From the NCBI GenBank assembly GCA_029558835.1, contig JAKQDH010000147.1, forward strand, positions 1 to 64,000: a DNA stretch of 64,000 nucleotides, given 5' to 3'. This document shows positions 15,894-24,501 of the stretch, in pieces. Each line of letters opens with the position of its first letter. Positions within the stretch are counted from its first letter, which is position 1. Below the pieces are notes generated by a model, which saw only the letters and a list, made by a program, of their open reading frames with translations, did no database searches and was not told the DNA's origin. The DNA comes from Planctomycetota bacterium (GTDB taxonomy: Bacteria; Planctomycetota; Phycisphaerae; UBA1845). The translations under genes and the position numbers were made by a program.

Positions 15894-17708
15894 TTGACGC
15901 TTTCGCCTTTTGACCTGCTCACGTTCATCGTGTTCATCGCGGCCGTAGTCGGCATCTCCCTCTATGTATCCCGCAAGGAGAAGACCGAGGAAGACTACTT
16001 CCTTGCCGGCCGGCGGCTGACGTGGGCGCTGATCGGCTTCTCGCTCATCGCCTCGAACATTTCGACGGAGCATTTCGTGGGCATGGCCGGGCGGGCGTTT
16101 ACCAGGGTCGGCCTCGCCATCGCCAGCTATGAGTGGATGAGCGCCATCACGCTCGTCATCGTCGCCTGGTGGCTGCTGCCCAAGTTCCTGCGCGTCGGCA
16201 TCTACACCATGCCGGAGTACCTCGAATACCGCTACGACCGTGCCACCCGCACGATCATGGCCACGTACCTCATGGTAGGGTACATCGTCGCTCTGCTGGC
16301 GACCGTACTCTATAGCGGTGCTCGCGGTCTCGATGGGGTGTTCGGTTTCTCTGACCATCTCCGGGAGCGTTTCGGGCTGGAGTCGGCGGCGGCCGGACGC
16401 TGGGCGACAATCGGCGGTATCTGGTTCATCGGCATTGTCGCGGCCATCTACACCATCTACGGCGGCCTCAAGGCGGTCGTCTGGTCGGACCTGATCCAGG
16501 GAGCGGCCCTGCTGCTCGGCGGCGCCCTGTGTCTGTTTCTGGGTCTGAAGCTGCTCGGCGGCGGTGAACTGCTTGAAGAAGGCGGCGTCGCCGGCGGCAG
16601 CTTGCTGACCGGCTGGCAAGCGCTGCGCGAGCGCGCGCTCATTGTTGATGCCCAAACCGGTGAGATCATCAATCGCCTCAGCGTCCTTCGCCCATGGAAT
16701 GACCCGGAGGTTCCGTGGCTGGCGGTGTTCGTTGGCGGCCTGTGGATCCCCAACCTGTTCTACTGGGGGCTCAACCAGTTCATCACGCAGCGCGCATTGG
16801 GCGCCAAGAGCCTGGCCGAGGGCCAGCGCGGCATCTTCCTCTGCTGCATCTTCAAACTGATGATTCCGTTCATCATCGTCATCCCCGGTATCATTGCGTT
16901 CGAGGTGTTCGGCGACGCCATCCTGCAAAGAGCTGGCGGCGACGTGAGCAAGGCCGGCGAGCAGGCCTACCCGTATCTCATCACGCACATCGTGCCGCCG
17001 TTCCTGCGCGGTGTGATGCTGGCCGCCCTGGCGGGCGCAGTGATGAGCACGTTCAATTCCGGCGTGAACTCCGCCTCGACCATCTTCACCATTGACATCT
17101 ACAAACGCTACGTCAACCCGCACGCCACGCCGAAACGGCAGGTCTCGATCGGCCGGATCGCCACGGCCGTCATTGCCGTGTTCGCTTGCCTGATCGCGCC
17201 GTTGCCCGGCAGGTTCGAGGGTGTCTTCAACTACATCCAGGAAATCTGGGGCTTCATTTCGCCGGGCATCGTGGCCGCGTTCCTGGTCGGCCTGGTGGTG
17301 AAGCGCGCGCCGGCCGTCGCCGGCCGGACGGCCTTGATTCTGGGCCCCATTCTGTATGCCTGTTCGCGCGTCCCGAAGTGGATCATGGAAGGCGTCTACC
17401 AGTTCAAGCTGGAGAGCGGCGACGGAACAACGGGCGTCGTTCGCACGCTCCAGGACGGTACGACCCAGGCGGTTGAGGGTTTCGCCGCTCTGTATTATCG
17501 CTTTTGCGCGCTGGCGTTCCTGCACCACATGGCCATCGTGTTCATCATCCTCGTCATCGTCATGGTGGTGCTCACCGCCTGGCGGCCCCGCCGCGAGCCG
17601 ATTACGTATCCCACCTCCAGGCTGGATACACACGTGCCCCGCAGCACCTATGTGCTGGGCGTACTGATCTGTCTGTTGACGGTGGCGCTGTACATCATCT
17701 TCCGCTGA
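15894..17708 (+). CDS. Sodium/solute symporter (SSS/SGLT family)
   Basis: Polytopic inner-membrane sodium-coupled transporter of 604 aa with about 13-14 hydrophobic segments. SSS hallmarks are DYFLAGRRLTW near residue 40, SLIASNISTEHFVGMAG and the MLAALAGAVMSTFNSGVNSASTIF-like late segment, which carries the Ala/Ser/Thr pattern of the family (residues about 380-405). The start is TTG 15894 with AGGAGGA at 15881-15887. The position directly after a GH27 galactosidase suggests a hexose or galactoside substrate; this is inferred from context only. Confidence 0.9.
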   Translation: MTLSPFDLLTFIVFIAAVVGISLYVSRKEKTEEDYFLAGRRLTWALIGFSLIASNISTEHFVGMAGRAFTRVGLAIASYEWMSAITLVIVAWWLLPKFLRVGIYTMPEYLEYRYDRATRTIMATYLMVGYIVALLATVLYSGARGLDGVFGFSDHLRERFGLESAAAGRWATIGGIWFIGIVAAIYTIYGGLKAVVWSDLIQGAALLLGGALCLFLGLKLLGGGELLEEGGVAGGSLLTGWQALRERALIVDAQTGEIINRLSVLRPWNDPEVPWLAVFVGGLWIPNLFYWGLNQFITQRALGAKSLAEGQRGIFLCCIFKLMIPFIIVIPGIIAFEVFGDAILQRAGGDVSKAGEQAYPYLITHIVPPFLRGVMLAALAGAVMSTFNSGVNSASTIFTIDIYKRYVNPHATPKRQVSIGRIATAVIAVFACLIAPLPGRFEGVFNYIQEIWGFISPGIVAAFLVGLVVKRAPAVAGRTALILGPILYACSRVPKWIMEGVYQFKLESGDGTTGVVRTLQDGTTQAVEGFAALYYRFCALAFLHHMAIVFIILVIVMVVLTAWRPRREPITYPTSRLDTHVPRSTYVLGVLICLLTVALYIIFR

Positions 17709-17776
17709 CGGGAGCCAGCCGACGGCGTCCAGCCCCAGGCAGCCCGGCATCACGTGGCTGCGGCGCACCGCCCAAC

Positions 17777-17817
17777 CGGGAAACGGCAGGGCGGCGCTGC
17801 GCTTGGCCATGCCACCC
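17777..17817 (+). repeat. Family 1 repeat, truncated copy R2
   Basis: Only the GGGAAAC start and the right end GGCGGCGCTGCGCTTGGCCATGCCACC remain; the middle is missing. It lies in the gap 17709-17940 between converging genes. Confidence 0.65.
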
Positions 17818-17940
17818 GCGGCGAGAAGTCTCTACGTTACCGGAAGCGATTCCGCGTTAGCGGCGGGACGAAGCAGCGCCACGACGATGGACGTCGACTG
17901 CCCACGGGGACGGGGCAATGTGTCAACCGGCGGCCAAGGA

Positions 17941-19485
17941 CTACTGACCGGCCTGTGCCGCCGGGGCTTCCTGGGACTGTGTCGTCGCGTCCGTGGCCGC
18001 CTCCTGCAGCGTCGCCGCCAGGACCGGCCGCACGGGACGCGGCATCGGTGGCGTCAGGGGGTTTGCCGCGCGCTCCGCCTCGGGTCCGCCGCCGGCGGCG
18101 AACGTGCCGTGCTCCGCATCCGCCAGACCCCGCGCGCAGATGTCATCCGCCAGTTCACCTACCCACGCGATGAGAACGGCCCACTGCGCCTCCTCGGCCT
18201 GCCAGGGTACTACCTCGTGCCAGGTGCGGGGGAACACCCACGGCTCGGGCACCGGCGTGCCAGGCACCGGCACAGCCGCGAAGGCCTCTTGGTTCAGCGC
18301 TTGAGAGACCGACGGGGCGACCGCCTCGTGCTGTGTCAGCTCCAGGCAGAGCATTTCCGTTTGCATGGTCAACGCCAGGGTCGCCAAGTCCTGCCACTGG
18401 GGCTCATCCGGTTGGACTGTGTGCACGTAGTGCTGATCTGATGTTCCCTGCGCCTGCTGGGGTGCGGGCACCGGCGCCGGTCCAGGGTCCGCCTCCTGCC
18501 GCCCGGTGACCGTCTGCTGCTCTGGGGCAGGCTCCGGTTGCCATGTGGTGCTGATCGAAGAGGAGGGGTCCCACGCCGTCGAATTCGAAGCCTGCGCTCC
18601 GGTGAACCAGTCCAACTCCGCCGGCGATTCCATCACCGCCGAGCCCGCCTCTATGCTTTCCTCGGCCGGGGAAGCCGGCATGCCGCCCGTGAAGGCGTGG
18701 ACATCCGCGACCGGCTCCGGTGTCACCGCCGGAACCACCGTGCTTTGCAGGACGACGGACGTCCCCGCCGGGTCTCCGCCCGCGTGCAGCGCGCTGAGTT
18801 GCTCGAGCTGCGTCCGGGCGGCCGTGAACGCCGGATTGAGGCTCAGCACGTGGCGAAACGTCTGGACCGCCTCCGAATAGTGCTGCTGCCCGCGCTGGAG
18901 CAGCCCGAGGTTGTAGTAAGCGTCCGCTTCCGGCAACACGCTACGGAACGTCAGCAGCCCTTCCGCGAACCGCTGCTGCCGGCACAACACCATCCCCAGG
19001 TTGACGGCCGCCCGGGGGAAGTCCGGCTTCAGCACCAACGCCTGACGCAACTCGGCTTCGGCCGCGGTGAACCTCTCCAGCAACGCCAACTCGAAGCCCA
19101 GGTCGTTACGCAGGTAGGGGTCGTTGGGTCGCAGGTCGAGGGCCCGCTGAAGCATCTCCACGGCCTCCTCGTGCCTTCCCAACTTGCTGGTGACGACCGC
19201 CAGGCGCTGGTACGCCTCCGCGTACTTATGGTTGGCCGCCACCGCCAGCCGGTACTGCACCGCCGCCTGCGGCAGGGCGCTTTGCTGTTCCAGGAGCCGA
19301 CCCGCAGCGAAGTAGGTTTCGGGGAGGATCTTCGGCGGTGGTTCCATGCCCGCCTGGGCCACGGCCGCCTCCTGCACCACCGGCTGGTTCGGCAGTCGCG
19401 TTTCCGTCAGCCGGGCATGCTCGCGGGTGCACGCACCCACGACCACGCTCACCACACAACCCAGTAGCATCAGTCGTCTCGCCAT
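17941..19485 (-). CDS. TPR lipoprotein (TadD-like)
   Basis: Lipoprotein of 514 aa: signal MARRLMLLGCVVSVVVGAC with the modified Cys at 19. Residues about 55-230 hold at least five tetratricopeptide repeats (AEAYQRLAVVTSKLGRHEEA, AEAELRQALVLKPDFPRAAV and so on), a protein-interaction scaffold. The C-terminal half is Ala/Pro/Gln-rich, low in complexity and probably unstructured. The N-terminal part resembles TadD-type lipoproteins that help assemble Tad pili or secretins. No other tad genes are adjacent; a second lipoprotein gene lies 119 bases upstream on the same strand. Confidence 0.82.
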   Translation of the reverse strand: MARRLMLLGCVVSVVVGACTREHARLTETRLPNQPVVQEAAVAQAGMEPPPKILPETYFAAGRLLEQQSALPQAAVQYRLAVAANHKYAEAYQRLAVVTSKLGRHEEAVEMLQRALDLRPNDPYLRNDLGFELALLERFTAAEAELRQALVLKPDFPRAAVNLGMVLCRQQRFAEGLLTFRSVLPEADAYYNLGLLQRGQQHYSEAVQTFRHVLSLNPAFTAARTQLEQLSALHAGGDPAGTSVVLQSTVVPAVTPEPVADVHAFTGGMPASPAEESIEAGSAVMESPAELDWFTGAQASNSTAWDPSSSISTTWQPEPAPEQQTVTGRQEADPGPAPVPAPQQAQGTSDQHYVHTVQPDEPQWQDLATLALTMQTEMLCLELTQHEAVAPSVSQALNQEAFAAVPVPGTPVPEPWVFPRTWHEVVPWQAEEAQWAVLIAWVGELADDICARGLADAEHGTFAAGGGPEAERAANPLTPPMPRPVRPVLAATLQEAATDATTQSQEAPAAQAGQ

Positions 19486-19604
19486 GACATGTCCCTCAAC
19501 GAACCAGGCGCTACTCCCCCCTGCAAGTCACCGACCCCTGTGCCCTGAGCCGGGCAACCGCCCGGAGCGTGCGGGCATCCGTCCGCGCCGGACGAGTCCC
19601 GCAC

Positions 19605-20129
19605 CTACTGCCCCGGAGGGCCTCCCATGGGCGACATGGCCATACCCGGTGCAGCCCCGCCGGCCGGGTTGGCCGTGCCCCGTTCCATGATTTCGATTGC
19701 CTCTTCGGCGCTCATCCCGCGCCCGCCGGACAGCGCCGCCTCCACCTTGACCTGCTCCATGTCGCAACCCGCGCCGGCCAGGTAGTCGCGGACGTGGGTG
19801 AGCCGCTGGGCGACGAGGGCATCGTCGTCCGCGAAGGTCTCGTAACGCAGCGTGCCGCCGTAGACCTTCAGCAGCGCGCTGAGACGGTTGAGCCGGGCAA
19901 TCCCGACCCCGCTCAGCTCACTCGTGTGAGGCACGAAGTGGAAGTCAGCCACCGACAGGTCATGCATGGCGGCATTGTCGGTCATGTACTTGAAGCTGGG
20001 GCTCAGCTTGCCGCGCGCCTCGTCCGCGGACTGGAAGTACAGACCCTCCGGGCTCCGCGTCTTCCGACAGGCGACCAAAGTCAATGCGAAGCCCGCTGCC
20101 AGACCCAGGCACAGAAACCTTCTGCACAT
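19605..20129 (-). CDS. Small lipoprotein with OmpA/CpaD-like region
   Basis: Predicted 174-aa lipoprotein: MCRRFLCLGLAAGFALTLVAC is a clear lipobox signal. I start at ATG 20129, which has AGGGAG upstream; the open frame further 5' encodes no signal sequence. The middle (FHFVPHTSELSGVGIARLNRL, then ETFADDDALVAQRLTHVRDYL) has the alternating pattern of OmpA/CpaD-type periplasmic domains. The last 40 residues are Gly/Met/Pro-rich. Pairing with a TadD-like TPR lipoprotein suggests an envelope or pilus role, but the assignment is weak. Confidence 0.7.
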   Translation of the reverse strand: MCRRFLCLGLAAGFALTLVACRKTRSPEGLYFQSADEARGKLSPSFKYMTDNAAMHDLSVADFHFVPHTSELSGVGIARLNRLSALLKVYGGTLRYETFADDDALVAQRLTHVRDYLAGAGCDMEQVKVEAALSGGRGMSAEEAIEIMERGTANPAGGAAPGMAMSPMGGPPGQ

Positions 20130-20608
20130 GTTGTTGCTCCCTGTTGCGTCCAAGCCGGCCAAGCTCGCCGTGTGCCACGCCGAGGCGGTCGCCACGGCCA
20201 CGGAACCTGGGCGCATGCCTCTCGACCGCGACCGCACCGCCCGGCCACCGAGCCGACTTACCGGGTAGTTATCGAGCATCCGCCTGCCTGGACTTCGCAA
20301 ATTATCGGTCGCGTAGGATGAGTGGGAAACCTGGGGGTTTCAGGTGAACAGCGGGCCGCGGTGTCCGACACCCCGGCGTTGGTCGATAGTCCGATAATCC
20401 GAGCACTGCCAATCCTGACGGCCGAGATGCGCCGGTCCTTCGGAGTGCCCCGTCCCCGGTTGGTGCGGAGTGCCGGTGGCGGACGGTGGAGACGGCGGCG
20501 GGTACGATGCCGCCGGGCGGTGTCCGACGCGTCCCCAGCGGTGGTTGGCAGGGTGGGGGCCCGCCGGCGGGGCCCGGGCAACGCGGGCATGCGGGAGAAG
20601 CATGGAAT
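20130..20608. other. Divergent intergenic region
   Basis: This 479-base gap separates the minus-strand lipoprotein gene from the plus-strand dipeptidase gene, so it should hold two promoters. I see no boxes good enough to assign. The frame for the dipeptidase is open back to 20486 without family similarity. Confidence 0.4.
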
Positions 20609-21796
20609 ATGGTTGAGACTCCCGGAGTTGGGGACCGCCGGGCCGATGCCGACCGAGGAGCAGGTGGCGACGGATCGCCACGCGCTTCGAAACCGCGGCC
20701 GAGTCCCGGCGCCGCGGCTTGGCACCCGCGGGCCGTTGAACTGCACCGTCGGACGGTCGTCGTGGACACCCACTGCGACACACTCCGCCACCTTGCCGAC
20801 CCTGGGTGGGATTTCACCCAATGCCACGCCCGGGGCCACGTGGACGGGCCGCGGCTGCACGCGGGCGGCATCACCGGCGTGTTCTTCGCCGTCTGGGTAC
20901 CGCAGACGCAAGCGGAGGGGCGGTTTGCTGAAGCCGCCCGGGCGCAGATCGCCGGGTTCCAGGCGGCCATGCGGCGCTACGAGCCCTACGTTGCGCCCGC
21001 CCGGACGGCCGCGGACGTGCGCGCCGCCCAGGCTCCGGGTCGCCTGGCCGCCCTGCTCGCCCTCGAAGGCGGACACCTGATCGAGAACTCGCTCGACGTC
21101 CTCCGCGAGTTCCATCGTCATGGTGCCACGTACCTGACACTCACGCATGGGGTCCACACCGACTGGGCCGATTCGGCGGGCATTCGGGAGCCGCTGGAAC
21201 CGCGGCACGGTGGGCTGACCGCGTTCGGCCGGCAGGTCGTGCGCGAACTGAACGACCTGGGCATGATGGTGGACGTCTCGCACGTCAGTGACGCCACGGT
21301 TCGTGACGTGGTGGAGGTGTCCCGCGCGCCGATCATCGCCAGCCACTCGGCGTGCCGGGCCGTCGCCCCGCACTGCCGGAACCTCTCCGACGAACTGCTG
21401 CGCGCCATCGCCGGCACCGGCGGCGTCGTGCAGATCAACTTCAGCGCCAGCTTCGTGGATGCCGACCCCCCGCCGGTGGACCCCGCGGACGCCGAGAACT
21501 GGTGGGACGATCCGGAGGCGGCGGCGCGCATACAACGCGGTTCCACGGCGACCCTGGCCCAGCTTGCCGACCACTTTGAACATGCGATACAACTGCTCGG
21601 GCCGCGGCACGTTGGGATCGGCAGCGACTTCGACGGCGTACCGGCCCTGCCGGTAGGATTGGAGGATTGCTCCAGGCTGCCCGCCCTGACCGCGGAGCTG
21701 CTCCGCCGAGGCTACAGCGAGGCGGATTTGCGGCTGATCCTGGGTGAGAACGCGCTGCGCGTGATGGAAGCCTGCGCCCGCGCGGCCGGAACCTGA
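20609..21796 (+). CDS. Membrane dipeptidase, peptidase family M19
   Basis: Zinc dipeptidase of the renal dipeptidase family (395 aa), hydrolysing dipeptides including D-amino-acid ones. Metal and family motifs are VVDTHCDTL (H-x-D), LALEGGHLIENSL with the bridging Glu, TLTHGVHTDWADS, MVDVSHVSD and IIASHSACRAV (the two His ligands), and VGIGSDFDGV. ATG 20609 is chosen because earlier in-frame codons encode a Gly/Pro-rich stretch; AUG 20486 would add 41 residues. No clear signal peptide is visible. The GT39 gene begins 18 bases downstream, so the two are probably co-transcribed. Confidence 0.88.
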   Translation: MVETPGVGDRRADADRGAGGDGSPRASKPRPSPGAAAWHPRAVELHRRTVVVDTHCDTLRHLADPGWDFTQCHARGHVDGPRLHAGGITGVFFAVWVPQTQAEGRFAEAARAQIAGFQAAMRRYEPYVAPARTAADVRAAQAPGRLAALLALEGGHLIENSLDVLREFHRHGATYLTLTHGVHTDWADSAGIREPLEPRHGGLTAFGRQVVRELNDLGMMVDVSHVSDATVRDVVEVSRAPIIASHSACRAVAPHCRNLSDELLRAIAGTGGVVQINFSASFVDADPPPVDPADAENWWDDPEAAARIQRGSTATLAQLADHFEHAIQLLGPRHVGIGSDFDGVPALPVGLEDCSRLPALTAELLRRGYSEADLRLILGENALRVMEACARAAGT

Positions 21797-21814
21797 GGCG
21801 CGGTCGGGCGGCAG

Positions 21815-23521
21815 ATGTCGTTCATGGAACCAGGAAACACCACGGACCAACGGCCCTCGGGGTTGCCGCGCGGCTCTCCGCCGCCCGGCGGGTTGCGACG
21901 CCTGGCCGCACACCCGGCCGTCCGCGCGGGCGTCGCGCTCGCGCTGCTGGTGCTGATCGTCTACGTGCCGACCATCGGGTGGGGCCTGCCGGCCACCGCC
22001 TCCTGGAGCCAGGACAGCATCGCCGGCGTGCGGACGTTGGGGGCGGTAGAGGAGTGGCCGCGGCAGTGGCATGGCCGGTATCCGCCGCTGCACTACTTCA
22101 TCTTGCACACGGTGTACAAGCCCGTTCTGCGCTATTGGGACAGCACGGGTGCTCGTCAGGTCGATCCTCAAACCGGAACGGTGCAACTGCGTCCGCCGCA
22201 CGCTCCGCGAATCGGGCTGCTCCTCCTCATAGCGCGCTGGGTCAGTGTGCTGATGGCCTGGGCGGCGGGGATGGCCGTCTGGGCCACCACGCGCCGGCTG
22301 GTGCAGCATGACACGGCAGCCCTCGTGGCCGCGGCGGCCCTGCTGAGCGCCCCCGGCTTCGCGTACTTCGGCCAGCTTGGCAACGTTGACGTTCCGTCCA
22401 TCTGTTGGTTCGCCTGGAGCATGTACTTCTACGTGCGTTCGGTGCGCACCCGTGCGCTCGCGGACGCAGTGGGGCTGGGTCTGTTGGGCTCCCTGGCGGT
22501 CAGCACCAAGGATGCAGTGGCCGGCATGTTCCCTGGCATGGCGCTCGCCCTGCTGATCTGGGATTTTCGCCACCACCACGCCGACCAGCGGTGGAGCCGC
22601 GCTCTCGTCCGCGCGGTCGCTCAGTGGCGCTGGGCGGCCGGCGCGGCCGCGTTCGTGCTGCCCTATCTGTTCCTCAACGGCGTCTTCTTCGACGCCGGGC
22701 CGTATGTGACCCGCATGGAGTACTGGCTGGGCGTCACGCCGGACACCCAGCACGCGCGGCAGTACCGCTGGCCCAACCAGGGGTGGCTCCTGCTGGCGAC
22801 GGGGTGGCACGGTGCGGCCGCCGTGGGCTGGCCGCTGCTGGCGGCCATGCTGGCAGCGTGCGTGTACGCGTTCCGGCGCTACCGGGCGCTCACCTGGACG
22901 CTGCTGCTGCCCGCGGTGAGTTACTATGCCATCGTCATTGCCCCGCTGCACTTCGTTTACGAGCGCTTCCTGTTCCCCGTCTTCGTACCCGGGTCGATCC
23001 TGCTGGGGATCGCGGCCGTGGAGTGGTGGCGCGGCCGGTGGCCAACGTGGGTGCGTACCGCCCTGGTGAGCGTGGCGCTGTTGTCCTTGGGCTACACGGT
23101 GAGTCTGAAACTGGAGATGCTGACGGACTCACGCTACGCCGCGGAACGCTGGTTCCAACGCAACGTGGAGCCCACCGCGAGCGTTGGGGCATCCTCGAAG
23201 CCGGAGTACCTGCCCCGGCTGCCGGAACTGGGGTACGCCACGTACCTGCTGCACCTGGAGCAGGCCACCTTCGGCGTTCCGCAGCCGGAGTGCCTTGTGC
23301 TGACGAGCTACGACTATGAGGATTATGATCCGGTGCAACGGGCGTGCATGGACGAGCTCATCAAGGGGCGCCTGGGGTATGAGGTGGTGGCGACGTTCCG
23401 CGGGCGGTTCCTGGGGACCGGCTCGTTCTGGCTGAGCGTCGCCGGCTGGGGAACGCCCAGCCTCGGCAAGGTGAGCCCCACCTTGATCGTGCTGCGCCGG
23501 GGGGAAGAGCCGGGCGGCTGA
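21815..23521 (+). CDS. GT39/ArnT-like membrane glycosyltransferase
   Basis: Polytopic membrane protein of 568 aa with about ten hydrophobic segments and the overall plan of GT-C glycosyltransferases (PMT/ArnT, dolichyl- or polyprenyl-phosphate-sugar users). After the first membrane segment (VRAGVALALLVLIVYVP) comes an external loop with SWSQDSIAGVRTL and WHGRYPPLHYFIL, where the acidic residue and PPLHY pattern fit the catalytic loop. The acceptor is unknown. The C-terminal 100 residues form a soluble domain (LTSYDYEDYDPVQRACMDELI). It follows the dipeptidase gene closely. Confidence 0.78.
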   Translation: MSFMEPGNTTDQRPSGLPRGSPPPGGLRRLAAHPAVRAGVALALLVLIVYVPTIGWGLPATASWSQDSIAGVRTLGAVEEWPRQWHGRYPPLHYFILHTVYKPVLRYWDSTGARQVDPQTGTVQLRPPHAPRIGLLLLIARWVSVLMAWAAGMAVWATTRRLVQHDTAALVAAAALLSAPGFAYFGQLGNVDVPSICWFAWSMYFYVRSVRTRALADAVGLGLLGSLAVSTKDAVAGMFPGMALALLIWDFRHHHADQRWSRALVRAVAQWRWAAGAAAFVLPYLFLNGVFFDAGPYVTRMEYWLGVTPDTQHARQYRWPNQGWLLLATGWHGAAAVGWPLLAAMLAACVYAFRRYRALTWTLLLPAVSYYAIVIAPLHFVYERFLFPVFVPGSILLGIAAVEWWRGRWPTWVRTALVSVALLSLGYTVSLKLEMLTDSRYAAERWFQRNVEPTASVGASSKPEYLPRLPELGYATYLLHLEQATFGVPQPECLVLTSYDYEDYDPVQRACMDELIKGRLGYEVVATFRGRFLGTGSFWLSVAGWGTPSLGKVSPTLIVLRRGEEPGG

Positions 23522-23535
23522 ATACGATTAGGCGA

Positions 23536-23647
23536 TGGGGAAACCGGGAGGGTGGCATGCCCGCGCCGAAGGCGCCGGCATGCTGCGACGGAGGTCAGGC
23601 CTCGCCCGGGCGAGCGCACGGCGGCGCTGCGCTTGGCCATGCCACCC
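23536..23647 (+). repeat. Family 1 repeat, copy R3
   Basis: Runs from GGGGAAACCGGGAGGGTGGC to GCTTGGCCATGCCACC with an internal palindromic segment around GGCGCCGGCATGC. It begins 15 bases after the stop of the GT39 gene. The remaining DNA up to 23802 holds no gene. Confidence 0.75.
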
Positions 23648-23802
23648 CGGTCGGTCGCTTGGTTCACCCATTCGCTCTGGCTGTTTAGGTGTTGAGGGCC
23701 CGCGTCCACTCGGTTGCGCACGGCTCGCCTCCGCTCGGGTGTGGAAGAACCGCTTACGTACGCGGCGTGACGGGTGCGAACGCAGGCCGACAAGGTGCAG
23801 GG

Positions 23803-24501
23803 ATGGCTGTACGGAGGTCAGGTGGGGTTGGGCAACCGAGGCCGGGCACCGGGCGGCTCATTCTGGCCTCGGCCAGCCCGCGGCGGGCAGAACTGCTGCG
23901 CGCGCAACGTTACTCATTTGAGATCATCCCGGCATGCCACGCCGAGCCGGACGACCTGCATACCAGGCTGAATCCCGCCCAGGTGGCCGAGGCGCTCAGC
24001 TACTTCAAGGCGCGCAGCGCGGCGGAGATGGTGGCAGCACCGGCCCTCGTGCTGGCCGGTGACACCGTCGTGGCCTGCGGCGCCGAGTTGTTCGGCAAAG
24101 CAGCGGACCGCGCCGACGCCCGGCGCATCATCAGCGCCCTGGCCGGCACCACGCATCACGTCATCACCGGCGTCACGCTGCTCGACCTCGACTTGAACCG
24201 GCGCCGGATCGGGCATGACACGACGGCCGTCACCATGCGCACGCTGGCTCCCGTCGAGGTCGAGGCCTATCTGGACACCGGTGCCTGGGAAGGCAAGGCC
24301 GGCGCCTACGGTATCCAGGATGAAGCCGACGCCTTCGTCACCCGGCTGGCCGGCAGCTTCAGCAACGTCGTGGGATTCCCCATGGAGTTGATCGAACGCT
24401 GGTTGACCGCGTGGGGAATACCACCCGCGCCCGTGCCTTCGCCGGGGCTCAGAGGCCCCGCTCCGCCGGCTCGTCCTGATCACGAGCGCAAGGACTCGTA
24501 G
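23803..24501 (+). CDS. maf: Maf-family nucleotide pyrophosphatase
   Basis: Maf/YhdE-type house-cleaning enzyme that hydrolyses dTTP/UTP or modified NTPs to monophosphates (232 aa). Visible motifs are LILASASPRRAELL at the N terminus, VLAGDTVVACGAELFGKAAD and the WEGKAGAYGIQDEADAFV segment, followed by SNVVGFPMELIERWL. ATG 23803 is chosen; the frame is open to 23689 but without similarity. The C terminus has a Pro-rich tail, and the 3' end overlaps the convergent aroB gene by 22 bases. Confidence 0.87.
   Translation: MAVRRSGGVGQPRPGTGRLILASASPRRAELLRAQRYSFEIIPACHAEPDDLHTRLNPAQVAEALSYFKARSAAEMVAAPALVLAGDTVVACGAELFGKAADRADARRIISALAGTTHHVITGVTLLDLDLNRRRIGHDTTAVTMRTLAPVEVEAYLDTGAWEGKAGAYGIQDEADAFVTRLAGSFSNVVGFPMELIERWLTAWGIPPAPVPSPGLRGPAPPARPDHERKDS

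Noticed and set aside
20258-22951. 897-codon open frame on the minus strand opposite the M19 dipeptidase and GT39 genes
   Set aside because: It is an antisense shadow of high-GC coding DNA: low complexity, Arg/Gly/Pro/His-rich, no domain, and it covers two well-supported plus-strand genes.
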